DNA of 21,105 nucleotides from positions 1-21,105 of the forward strand of contig JAEXCA010000187.1 in NCBI GenBank assembly GCA_023393755.1, read 5' to 3'. The position numbers were made by a program, and so were the translations under genes. Shown here piece by piece: positions 7,674-13,963 of this stretch (positions within the stretch are counted from its first letter, which is position 1; each line of letters opens with the position of its first letter). Source of the DNA: Actinomycetes bacterium. Lineage in GTDB: Bacteria; Actinomycetota; Actinomycetes; Propionibacteriales; Propionibacteriaceae. Under the pieces are notes generated by a model. That model worked only from the letters and a program-made list of their open reading frames with translations. It was not told the origin of the DNA and did not search any database.

Positions 7674-7703
7674 TTGACCCTGCCGTCGCCCGGAACGTAT
7701 TCT
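7674..7703 (+). promoter_or_regulatory. Probable rplU-rpmA promoter
   Basis: TTGACC (7674-7679) and TATTCT (7698-7703) are spaced by 18 bp, a good housekeeping-type promoter. Start would be near 7710, leaving a leader of about 95 nt before the rplU GTG. The leader contains only a short CACC-TTC-GGTG hairpin; no known L21-leader motif was recognised. Confidence 0.55.
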
Positions 7704-7804
7704 TGATCCTCGGTGCTCGCTGTGCTGGTTTGACGGCGCCGACACCTTCGGTGGTCTGTTGAACACCGACATGACGTATCAGGTTCGTTGAGAGTGGGTC
7801 AGTC

Positions 7805-8110
7805 GTGTACGCGATCGTGCGCAGTGGCGGACGCCAGCACAAGGTTGCTGTCGGGGACGTGCTGGAGGTCGACAAGGTCGAAGCCGAGGTCGGCTCCTCG
7901 ATCGATCTCGTCCCCCTGCTGGTGGTCGACGGTGACGCTGTCACCTCCGACGCGAAGAAGCTGGCCAAGGTCAAGGTGAGCGCCGAGGTGCTGGCCGAGA
8001 CCAAGGGTCCGAAGATCCGGATCATCAAGTACAAGAACAAGACCGGCTACAAGAAGCGCCAGGGGCACCGCCAGCGGTACACCCAGGTCAAGGTCACCGG
8101 GATCAAGTGA
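7805..8110 (+). CDS. rplU: 50S ribosomal protein L21
   Basis: Large-subunit ribosomal protein that binds 23S rRNA, 101 aa, the normal length. It begins MYAIVRSGGRQHKV and carries the family C-terminal pattern KKRQGHRQRYTQVKVTGI. The start is GTG 7805 with only a weak purine-rich stretch (GAGAGTGGG) upstream. rpmA follows after 11 bp, the universally conserved L21-L27 pairing, and a promoter and a terminator bracket the two genes. Confidence 0.97.
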   Translation: MYAIVRSGGRQHKVAVGDVLEVDKVEAEVGSSIDLVPLLVVDGDAVTSDAKKLAKVKVSAEVLAETKGPKIRIIKYKNKTGYKKRQGHRQRYTQVKVTGIK

Positions 8111-8121
8111 GGGGCTGACAG

Positions 8122-8376
8122 ATGGCACACAAGAAGGGCGCATCGTCCTCCCGCAACGGTCGTGACTCCAATGCCCAGCGGCTCGGCGTGAAGCGGTTCG
8201 GCGGCGAGCAGGTCAACGCCGGCGAGATCATCGTCCGCCAGCGCGGCACCCACTTCCACCCCGGTGAGGGCGTCGGACGCGGTGGCGACGACACCCTGTT
8301 CGCGCTCCGCGCCGGCAAGGTCGAGTTCGGCACCCGCCGCGGCCGCCGCGTGGTGAACATCGCGGTCGCCGAGTAA
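8122..8376 (+). CDS. rpmA: 50S ribosomal protein L27
   Basis: Large-subunit protein whose N-terminal tail reaches the peptidyl-transferase centre, 84 aa. It begins MAHKKGASSSRNGRDSNAQR, the canonical N-terminus without the cleavable extension seen in Firmicutes, and contains RGTHFHPGEGVGRGGDDTLFA with the usual small beta-barrel body. GAGGGG about 9 nt before the ATG is the ribosome-binding site. It is co-transcribed with rplU and followed closely by a strong hairpin. In most relatives obgE would come next; here a regulator/MFS cassette intervenes. Confidence 0.97.
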   Translation: MAHKKGASSSRNGRDSNAQRLGVKRFGGEQVNAGEIIVRQRGTHFHPGEGVGRGGDDTLFALRAGKVEFGTRRGRRVVNIAVAE

Positions 8377-8392
8377 CTCCGGAACCAACGCG

Positions 8393-8420
8393 AGGGCCGT
8401 CCCGTCAGGGGCGGCCCTTC
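8393..8420 (+). terminator. rho-independent-like terminator after rpmA
   Basis: GGGCCGTCCC (8394-8403), loop GTCA, GGGGCGGCCC (8408-8417) gives a 10-bp stem with one G-U pair, extended by A8393-T8418. Only a short T-run follows (TTCGTCGTCC). It lies 17 bp after the rpmA stop and just before the convergent regulator gene ends, so it may work for both strands. Confidence 0.7.
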
Positions 8421-8432
8421 GTCGTCCGCCCG

Positions 8433-9044
8433 CTAGGAGCCGGACGCTCCGGTGCGCGGCTGGCGACGGCGCGGGCCCAGGGCGAACATCACCTGGATCG
8501 GCAACCGGTCGGGATCATCGGGGTTGCCGCGGGCGGCCGCGGTGGAGCGATCGCGCCACCGGTTGACCACCTCGGTCAGTTCCTCGCCGAGTTGCCTGGC
8601 CTCGTCCTCGGTGAGCAGCGACACCCCCGCGGTCAGCCGGTAGTGCCCCGACTCCGTGGCCGCTGCCTTGGTCATCGCCTCCCGCAGCCAGTCCACGATC
8701 GGGTCGACCACGGCGGTCGCGCCCGCCAGCTTGCGCTGGATCTCGTAGCTTTCGGCCACCGGCTTCCAGACCCGGTCGCGCCGATCCCGGGCGTGCTCGG
8801 GTGCCTCCACGATCAACCCCGCCTTCGCCAGGGTGCGCAGATGGAAGCTGATCGCGTTGGCCGGCTGGTCGAGCGCCGCGGCCAGGTCGGCGGCGCGGCC
8901 GTACTCCCGCAGGCCGAGTTCCTCCAGGATCTGCTGCCGGATCGGGTGGGCGATCGCGCGCAGCGTGACCGCGTTGTCGATCACGAAGGTGTCGAGCTTG
9001 CCCGTCGGGTGGTCCGGCGCGTCCTGGATGGGGGAGTCGGGCAT
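8433..9044 (-). CDS. ArsR-like winged-helix transcriptional regulator
   Basis: DNA-binding regulator, 203 aa. A winged helix-turn-helix occupies roughly residues 25-95: TLRAIAHPIRQQILEELGL, then the recognition region NAISFHLRTLAKAGLI, matching the ArsR/HTH_20 class. The C-terminal ~100 residues have no recognised ligand motif and no Cys-based metal site, so a metal sensor is unlikely. The start is ATG 9044 (MPDSPIQ); a TTG 14 codons upstream lies inside the operator repeats and is rejected. It is divergent from the 47-codon ORF and MFS exporter, with TGCGCAA repeats between, so it most likely controls the exporter and itself. Confidence 0.85.
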   Translation of the reverse strand: MPDSPIQDAPDHPTGKLDTFVIDNAVTLRAIAHPIRQQILEELGLREYGRAADLAAALDQPANAISFHLRTLAKAGLIVEAPEHARDRRDRVWKPVAESYEIQRKLAGATAVVDPIVDWLREAMTKAAATESGHYRLTAGVSLLTEDEARQLGEELTEVVNRWRDRSTAAARGNPDDPDRLPIQVMFALGPRRRQPRTGASGS

Positions 9045-9079
9045 AGCGGGAAGCCTAGCAGGAATCCCGCAAGAGACAA

Positions 9080-9122
9080 TGCGCAAAGACTATTGCGCAA
9101 ATAGTGGTGCGCAACCTACTGT
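9080..9122. promoter_or_regulatory. Divergent regulator/exporter promoter with TGCGCAA iterons
   Basis: Three TGCGCAA copies lie at 9080-9086, 9093-9100 (as TTGCGCAA, a perfect 8-bp palindrome) and 9108-9114, about 14 bp apart; the middle one sits inside the larger palindrome ACTATT-GCGCA-AATAGT (9089-9105). On the + strand TTGCGC (9094-9099) and TACTGT (9117-9122) are 17 bp apart, a plausible promoter whose start would fall at the ATG at 9129. The repeats overlap the -35 box and spacer, as expected for a repressor site. Confidence 0.6.
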
Positions 9123-9128
9123 TGCTGC

Positions 9129-9272
9129 ATGACCACCGATGACCTGACCACGGACGACCGGACGCCCTCGCGGTGGGGCCGGCTCTACGAGTACCTCTTC
9201 GGCGCCACCGGGAGCCGGGTGGAGCTCACCCGCGCGGTGGGCGAGTCCCTGCGTGCTCCCTACCTGCGCTGA
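9129..9272 (+). CDS. 47-aa small ORF ahead of the MFS exporter, unknown function
   Basis: Unrecognised small protein. ATG 9129 opens 47 codons ending in TGA 9270-9272. It begins MTTDDLTTDDRTPSRWGRL, then has YEYLFGATGSRVEL, and ends LRAPYLR: a polar acidic start and a basic, aromatic second half with no transmembrane span. Nearly all codons end in G or C, like the surrounding real genes. There is no Shine-Dalgarno sequence, but the predicted transcription start is at or within a base or two of the ATG, so leaderless translation, common in actinobacteria, would fit. The exporter GTG follows 8 nt after its stop. It may be a leader peptide coupling translation of the exporter, a small partner protein, or a chance ORF. 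Confidence 0.5.
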   Translation: MTTDDLTTDDRTPSRWGRLYEYLFGATGSRVELTRAVGESLRAPYLR

Positions 9273-9280
9273 GCTGCGCC

Positions 9281-10588
9281 GTGGGGGAGAGCGATCAGAG
9301 CGCGCCGGCCACGGCGGCGGACGCCGGCGAAGCCGCCGTCCCGGCACAACCGGCGCCGCTGTGGCGCAACCGCTCGTACACCCTGTTGCAGAGCGGCAAG
9401 ACCGCCCATGTGGTGGGGGTGGGAGTGGGTTCCTTCGCGGTACCGCTGCTGGCCTTCCAGGTGACCGGGTCGGTGGTTCAGGCCGGGCTGATCGCCGGGA
9501 TCGGCGAGGTCGGCGCGCTGCTCGGCACCCTGCCCGGCGGGGTGGTGGCCGACCGCTTCGACCGGCGGCGGATCATCCTGCTCGCCTCCACCCTGGGCGC
9601 GCTGCTGTGGCTCGGACTGGCGGCTCTGTGGTGGACGGGGTTGCTCACCGGCTGGCACCTGGCCGCCGCCCTGTTCGGCTCCTCGATCGCCGCGGTGTTC
9701 TCCAACCCGGCCGAGTCCGGCGCGATCCGCGCGGTGGTTCCCACCGAGCAGTTGGGGACGGCGATGGCCGTGGTGCAGGGACGGCACGCGGTGGCCTCGC
9801 TGATCTCCGGGCCGCTGGGCGGCTTCCTGTACGGGGTGGGGCACGCCTGGCCGCTGCTGGCCAGTGCGACCGGGCACCTGGCGATGAGCGGGGCGGCCGG
9901 CCTGGTCCGGGAGCCGCTGAACGGCGACCTGGCGGCGGCCCGCGCGGTGCATCCGCTGAAGGCGCTGTGGCAGGGCGTGCTGTTCATCTGGGGCGTCCGG
10001 TTCTTCCGGATGGCGCTGGGGCTGTTCATCGCGGTCAACGTCGGTTTCGGCGGTCTGACCGTGGTGATCAACCTCGAACTGATCCAGACCGGGACCGACC
10101 CGCTGCTGATCGGGATGATCGATCTGGCGGCGGGCGCGGTGATGGTGCTCGGCGCCCTGCTGGCGCCGCAGCTGCTGAAGCGACTGCCGCTCGGCGCGAT
10201 CATCGTCGCCGGGCTCGGCCTGGCCGCCGTCGCCACCATCGCGATGGCGCTGCTGCACAGCTACCTGGGCTACCTGGTGCTGCTCGCCCTCGCCGTGGCC
10301 CTGATCCCGGCTGTGAACGCCGGGCTGGGCGGCTACACCCTGGCGATCACCCCGGCCGCGTTGCAGGGGAGGGCGAGCTCGGTGCTGGGGCTGGCCGGTT
10401 TCGTGGCGGCCCCGATCGCCCCGGTGCTGGGCGCGGCCTTGCTTGCCGGGATCGGTGTGGTGCCGGCGCTGTGGGCCTTCGGGCTGGTCATCGCGGCGAT
10501 CACCGGCCTGCTGGCCTGTCTTCCCTCGCTGCGCCGGATCGGTCTGCCCGACACCTGGAGCCGGGACGCGGTGGCCTGGCCCGCCTGA
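9281..10588 (+). CDS. Major facilitator superfamily exporter
   Basis: Membrane transporter, 435 aa, about 12 hydrophobic segments, inner membrane. The loop after the second span reads GGVVADRFDRRRIIL, the MFS motif A, and a central cytoplasmic loop (around VREPLNGDLAAARAVHPLKA) divides the two halves. Overall it resembles the drug/enterobactin-exporter branch (MFS_3), but the substrate is not readable. The start chosen is GTG 9281, 8 nt after the 47-codon ORF stop; the ribosome-binding site is weak, suggesting translational coupling. An in-frame GTG at 9173 would overlap the small ORF in another frame and give an Arg/Pro-rich N-terminus, so it is not preferred. It is divergent from the ArsR-like regulator, which probably controls it. 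Confidence 0.85.
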   Translation: MGESDQSAPATAADAGEAAVPAQPAPLWRNRSYTLLQSGKTAHVVGVGVGSFAVPLLAFQVTGSVVQAGLIAGIGEVGALLGTLPGGVVADRFDRRRIILLASTLGALLWLGLAALWWTGLLTGWHLAAALFGSSIAAVFSNPAESGAIRAVVPTEQLGTAMAVVQGRHAVASLISGPLGGFLYGVGHAWPLLASATGHLAMSGAAGLVREPLNGDLAAARAVHPLKALWQGVLFIWGVRFFRMALGLFIAVNVGFGGLTVVINLELIQTGTDPLLIGMIDLAAGAVMVLGALLAPQLLKRLPLGAIIVAGLGLAAVATIAMALLHSYLGYLVLLALAVALIPAVNAGLGGYTLAITPAALQGRASSVLGLAGFVAAPIAPVLGAALLAGIGVVPALWAFGLVIAAITGLLACLPSLRRIGLPDTWSRDAVAWPA

Positions 10589-10608
10589 TCGGGTGCGGCC
10601 AGGCATGC

Positions 10609-10651
10609 CCCTTCGTCAGGCTCAGGGACCGCCCATCGTCAAGCTCGGGGA
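10609..10651 (+). repeat. Two tandem ~20-bp degenerate repeats
   Basis: The 20-mers at 10609-10628 (CCCTTCGTCAGGCTCAGGGA) and 10632-10651 (CCCATCGTCAAGCTCGGGGA) match at 17 of 20 positions and are 3 bp apart. Each can fold, pairing CCC with GGG. They resemble the CTTCGACAAGCTCAGGG-type dispersed element I recall from intergenic regions of many high-GC genomes. They lie between the MFS gene and obgE. Confidence 0.55.
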
Positions 10652-10696
10652 GCGTGCCGGGATAGGATCGAGGGGTTCGGTGCTGAGGAGTTCGTC

Positions 10697-12184
10697 ATGG
10701 CCATTCCTTCCTTCGTCGACCGGGCGACCCTGCGGGTCGCGGCCGGTAACGGCGGGCATGGCTGCGCCTCCGTCCACCGGGAGAAGTTCAAGCCACTGGG
10801 CGGCCCGGACGGCGGCAACGGGGGCGACGGCGGATCGGTGATCCTACGGGTCGATCCGAGCCTCACCACCCTGGTGGAGTACCACCGCCAGTCCCAGCGC
10901 AAGGCCCCCAACGGCCAGCCCGGCAAGGGTGACTTCAACAACGGCGCGGACGGTGACGACGTCGTCCTGGCGGTGCCGGACGGCACCGTAGTGAGCGACG
11001 CCGACACCGGCGAGGTGCTGGCCGACCTGCTCGGCCCGGGGGCCGAGGTGGTGGTCGCCGCCGGCGGACGGGGCGGACTGGGCAATGCCGCGCTGGCGTC
11101 CTCCGCCCGGAAGGCGCCCGGCTTCGCCCTGCTGGGCGAGGAGGGCGAGAGCCGCACCATCGTCCTGGAACTCAAGGTGGTGGCGGACGTCGGGCTGGTC
11201 GGCTTCCCCAGCGCCGGCAAGTCCTCGCTGATCGCCGCCATCTCCCGCGCCCGGCCGAAGATCGCCGACTACCCGTTCACCACCCTGGTGCCGAACCTGG
11301 GCGTGGTGGTGCGCGGCGAGATCACGTACACCGTGGCCGACGTGCCCGGCCTGATCGAGGGAGCCAGCCTGGGTCGCGGCCTGGGCCACGACTTCCTGCG
11401 GCACATCGAGCGGTGCTGGGCGATCGTCCACGTGATCGACTGCGCCACCTACGAACCCGGCCGGGATCCGATCAGCGACCTGGACGTGATCGAGGCCGAA
11501 CTGGCCGCCCACGGTGGGCTGGAGGATCGGCCGAGGCTGGTCGCACTGAACAAGATCGACGTACCGGACGGCGCCGAACTCGCCGAACTGGTCACCCCCG
11601 ACCTGATCGCCCGCGGGTTGGAGGTCTACCAGGTGTCGGCCAAGTCCGGGGACGGGCTGAACGCGCTCACCTACGCGCTGGCCGAACTGGTCGCCGCCCG
11701 GCGGGCCGCCGCCCCGCCGCCCAAGCCGGCGCCGATCGTGCTGCGTCCGGCCCCGGTGGCCGGCGGACCGGAGTTCACCATCGCCAAGCAGGGCGACGGC
11801 GAGGGCGGATTCGTCTGGCGGGTGCGCGGCACCAAGCCCGAGCGCTGGGTGCGGCAGACCGACTTCAACAACCCCGAGGCGGTGGGCTACCTGGCCGACC
11901 GGTTCGCCCGGCTGGGCATCGAGGAGGAACTGCTCGCCCTCGGCGCGGTGGCCGGCGACGCGGTGGCGATCGGCGCGGAGAACCCGGTGGTCTTCGACTT
12001 CGCGCCGCAGATCGAGATCGGTGCCGAGATCCTGGCCCGCCGCGGCGAGGACCAGCGGCTGACCGCCCCCCGTCCGGCGGTCGCGCGCCGTCGCGAGCGG
12101 GATGCCGCCTACCACGCCGAACGCGAGGCGGAGAAGCTGACCCGACTGGCTGCCGAAGGGTTCGAGGACGACGACGATGAATGA
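10697..12184 (+). CDS. obgE: GTPase Obg
   Basis: Essential ribosome-associated GTPase involved in 50S assembly and stress control, 495 aa. The N-terminal glycine-rich Obg fold covers residues ~1-160 (FVDRATLRVAAGNGG, then PGKGDFNNGADGDDVVL). The G domain has G1 GFPSAGKSS at 169-177, G3 DVPGL at 215, and G4 NKID at 285-288. After a proline/alanine linker (~335-350) comes the C-terminal OCT-type domain (~355-440), then a charged tail rich in Arg/Glu and ending in Asp/Glu. The start is ATG 10697 with GAGGAG 6 nt upstream; TAGGAT at 10663-10668 is a possible -10 box with no clear -35. The stop overlaps the proB start by 8 nt. Confidence 0.97.
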   Translation: MAIPSFVDRATLRVAAGNGGHGCASVHREKFKPLGGPDGGNGGDGGSVILRVDPSLTTLVEYHRQSQRKAPNGQPGKGDFNNGADGDDVVLAVPDGTVVSDADTGEVLADLLGPGAEVVVAAGGRGGLGNAALASSARKAPGFALLGEEGESRTIVLELKVVADVGLVGFPSAGKSSLIAAISRARPKIADYPFTTLVPNLGVVVRGEITYTVADVPGLIEGASLGRGLGHDFLRHIERCWAIVHVIDCATYEPGRDPISDLDVIEAELAAHGGLEDRPRLVALNKIDVPDGAELAELVTPDLIARGLEVYQVSAKSGDGLNALTYALAELVAARRAAAPPPKPAPIVLRPAPVAGGPEFTIAKQGDGEGGFVWRVRGTKPERWVRQTDFNNPEAVGYLADRFARLGIEEELLALGAVAGDAVAIGAENPVVFDFAPQIEIGAEILARRGEDQRLTAPRPAVARRRERDAAYHAEREAEKLTRLAAEGFEDDDDE

Positions 12185-13316
12185 GGGGTTGCGTCCGGAA
12201 CTCACTGGAGCGCACCGCGTGGTGGTCAAGGTTGGATCCTCCTCGCTGACCGACCGCAGCGGTGCGCTGGATCCGGTCCGGCTGGAGGCGCTGGTCGAGG
12301 CCCTGGTCGGGTTGCGCGAGCGAGGCAAGGACGTGGTGCTGGTCTCCTCCGGCGCGATGGCGTCGGGTATGCGTCCGCTGCGGCTGAAGCACCGGCCGCG
12401 CGATCTGGCGAGCAAGCAGGCCGCCGCCGCGGTGGGGCAGAGCCTGCTGGTCGGCCACTACGGGACGCTGTTCGCCCGGCACGGGCTGACCGTGGGTCAG
12501 GTGCTGCTCACCGTCGAGGACGTCGCCCGGCGCGACCACTACCGCAACGCGCTGCGCACCTTCACCCGGCTGCTCGAACTCGGCGTGGTGCCGATCGTGA
12601 ACGAGAACGACACCGTGGCCACCCACGAGATCCGGTTCGGCGACAACGACCGGCTGGCCGCGCTGGTCGCCCACCTGGTGGGTGCCGACGCCCTCGTCCT
12701 GCTCTCGGACGTGGACGCGCTCTACACCGCCCACCCGTCCGACCCGGCGGCCGAGCGGATCACCGAGGTGACCGACGTCGACGACCTGGTGGTCGACACC
12801 TCGGGCCGGGGCGCGGAGGTGGGCACCGGTGGCATGGAGACCAAGCTGCAGGCCGCCCGGATCGCCACCTCGTCCGGCATCCCGGTGGTGCTGGCGGCGG
12901 CCTCGGACGTCGCGCCGGCGCTCGCCGGCGAGCCGGTCGGCACGCTGTTCCACCCCACCGGCAAGCGGCGGGCCCGCCGGCTGATGTGGCTGGCCTACGC
13001 CTCCGAGTCCCAGGGCGAGCTGGTGCTGGACGCCGGCGCCGTCCGCGCCGTCGCCGAGCGGAAGGCCTCGCTGCTGCCCGCCGGGATCGTCGCCGTGCGG
13101 GGCAGCTTCACCGCCGGCGACCCCGTCCGGCTGGTCGCCGAGGACGGCTCGGTGATCGCCCGCGGCCTGGTCAACTACGACGCCGCCGAACTGCCGGCGA
13201 TGATCGGCCGCAGCACCCGCGACCTGGCCGCCGAACTCGGGCCGAGCTTCGACCGCGAGGTCGTCCACCGCGACGATCTGGTGCTCAAGCGCCGGCGGAA
13301 GCCGGCCACCCCATGA
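12177..13316 (+). CDS. proB: Glutamate 5-kinase
   Basis: First step of proline synthesis: glutamate plus ATP to gamma-glutamyl phosphate; cytosolic, normally the site of proline feedback. It has 379 aa. The amino-acid kinase domain shows VVVKVGSSSL (K18, G20, S21), VLVSSGAMASGM, NENDTV from residue 142 and FGDNDRLAALVA. A PUA domain follows at about residues 281-360 (ELVLDAGAVRAVAERK), as in full-length bacterial enzymes. ATG 12177 overlaps the obgE 3' end by 8 nt with GAGG about 7 nt upstream, so the genes are co-translated. The stop overlaps the next gene as ATGA (13313-13316). Confidence 0.97.
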   Translation: MNEGLRPELTGAHRVVVKVGSSSLTDRSGALDPVRLEALVEALVGLRERGKDVVLVSSGAMASGMRPLRLKHRPRDLASKQAAAAVGQSLLVGHYGTLFARHGLTVGQVLLTVEDVARRDHYRNALRTFTRLLELGVVPIVNENDTVATHEIRFGDNDRLAALVAHLVGADALVLLSDVDALYTAHPSDPAAERITEVTDVDDLVVDTSGRGAEVGTGGMETKLQAARIATSSGIPVVLAAASDVAPALAGEPVGTLFHPTGKRRARRLMWLAYASESQGELVLDAGAVRAVAERKASLLPAGIVAVRGSFTAGDPVRLVAEDGSVIARGLVNYDAAELPAMIGRSTRDLAAELGPSFDREVVHRDDLVLKRRRKPATP

Positions 13317-13963
13317 CCACGATCGTGGGCTGGCTGGCAGCGCTGACCGCCATCACCCTCGGCGCCCCGCAGGTGGTCAGGCTGATCCGGACCCGGAGCA
13401 CCGCCGGGCTGTCGATCATCGCGTGGCAGGCCAGCCTGGCGATCAGCATCGCCTGGACGGTGCACGGCGTCCTGATCGACGCGCTCAACATGATCGTGCC
13501 GAACGCGTTCGCTGCCTTCCCGGCCACCGGCGTGCTGATGCTGGTGATGCGCGAGAGGCGGCTGAACCCGATCCGGCTGTTCGCGCCGTCGGCGGTGATC
13601 GCCGCGGTGATGATCGCCACGGACCTGGTCTTCGGCTCGGCCGGCTTCGGCGTGGTCGCGGTGGTGGTGGCCGCGACCGCCAATGCCGGCCAGGGCCTCG
13701 AACTGGTGCGCTCGCCGTCCATCGCCGGGGTTTCCCCCGGCTTCCTGATGCTCCAGCTGGCCAACCAGGCGGTGTGGCTGGTCTGGGCCCTGCTGGTCGA
13801 CGATCCCGGAACCCTGATCACCTCGATCTGCACCGGCCTGATCGCCCTGTTCAACGTGGTGTGGTGGGCATTGCGCCGGTCCGGCCTGCGGCCGATGTTC
13901 GTCCGGTCCTCGGCCGCTCCGGTCAGCTCCGGCGAGGATGCCCAGGTATCCTCAGCGTCGTGA
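13313..13963 (+). CDS. Tandem PQ-loop (SWEET-like) seven-span membrane protein
   Basis: Predicted integral membrane protein, 216 aa. It shows an internal duplication: APQVVRLIRTRSTAGLS at residues 18-34 and AGQGLELVRSPSIAGVS at 125-141, each followed by hydrophobic spans. Hydropathy reads as three spans, a linker span (APSAVIAAVMIATDLVF, ~91-107) and three spans, the 3+1+3 plan of eukaryotic SWEET sugar transporters; most bacterial SemiSWEETs have one three-span unit. PQ is kept in repeat 1 but is GQ in repeat 2. The ~30-residue C-terminal tail is Ser-rich. ATG 13313 overlaps the proB stop (ATGA) and its stop overlaps the proA GTG (GTGA), so it is translated as part of the proline operon. The substrate is unknown. 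Confidence 0.75.
   Translation: MTTIVGWLAALTAITLGAPQVVRLIRTRSTAGLSIIAWQASLAISIAWTVHGVLIDALNMIVPNAFAAFPATGVLMLVMRERRLNPIRLFAPSAVIAAVMIATDLVFGSAGFGVVAVVVAATANAGQGLELVRSPSIAGVSPGFLMLQLANQAVWLVWALLVDDPGTLITSICTGLIALFNVVWWALRRSGLRPMFVRSSAAPVSSGEDAQVSSAS

Noticed and set aside
7771..7791. Six-codon ORF (MTYQVR) in the rplU leader as an attenuator peptide
   Set aside because: No ribosome-binding site and no alternative hairpins of note; such short ORFs occur often by chance.
9173..9280. N-terminal extension of the MFS protein from GTG 9173
   Set aside because: Would add 36 Arg/Pro/Gly-rich residues unlike an exporter N-terminus and overlaps the better coding frame of the 47-codon ORF.
9260..10606. 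448-codon minus-strand open frame opposite the MFS gene
   Set aside because: Gln/Arg/His-rich shadow without membrane spans or motifs.
10844..12415. 523-codon minus-strand open frame opposite obgE
   Set aside because: Antisense shadow with no domain pattern; obgE on + is unmistakable.
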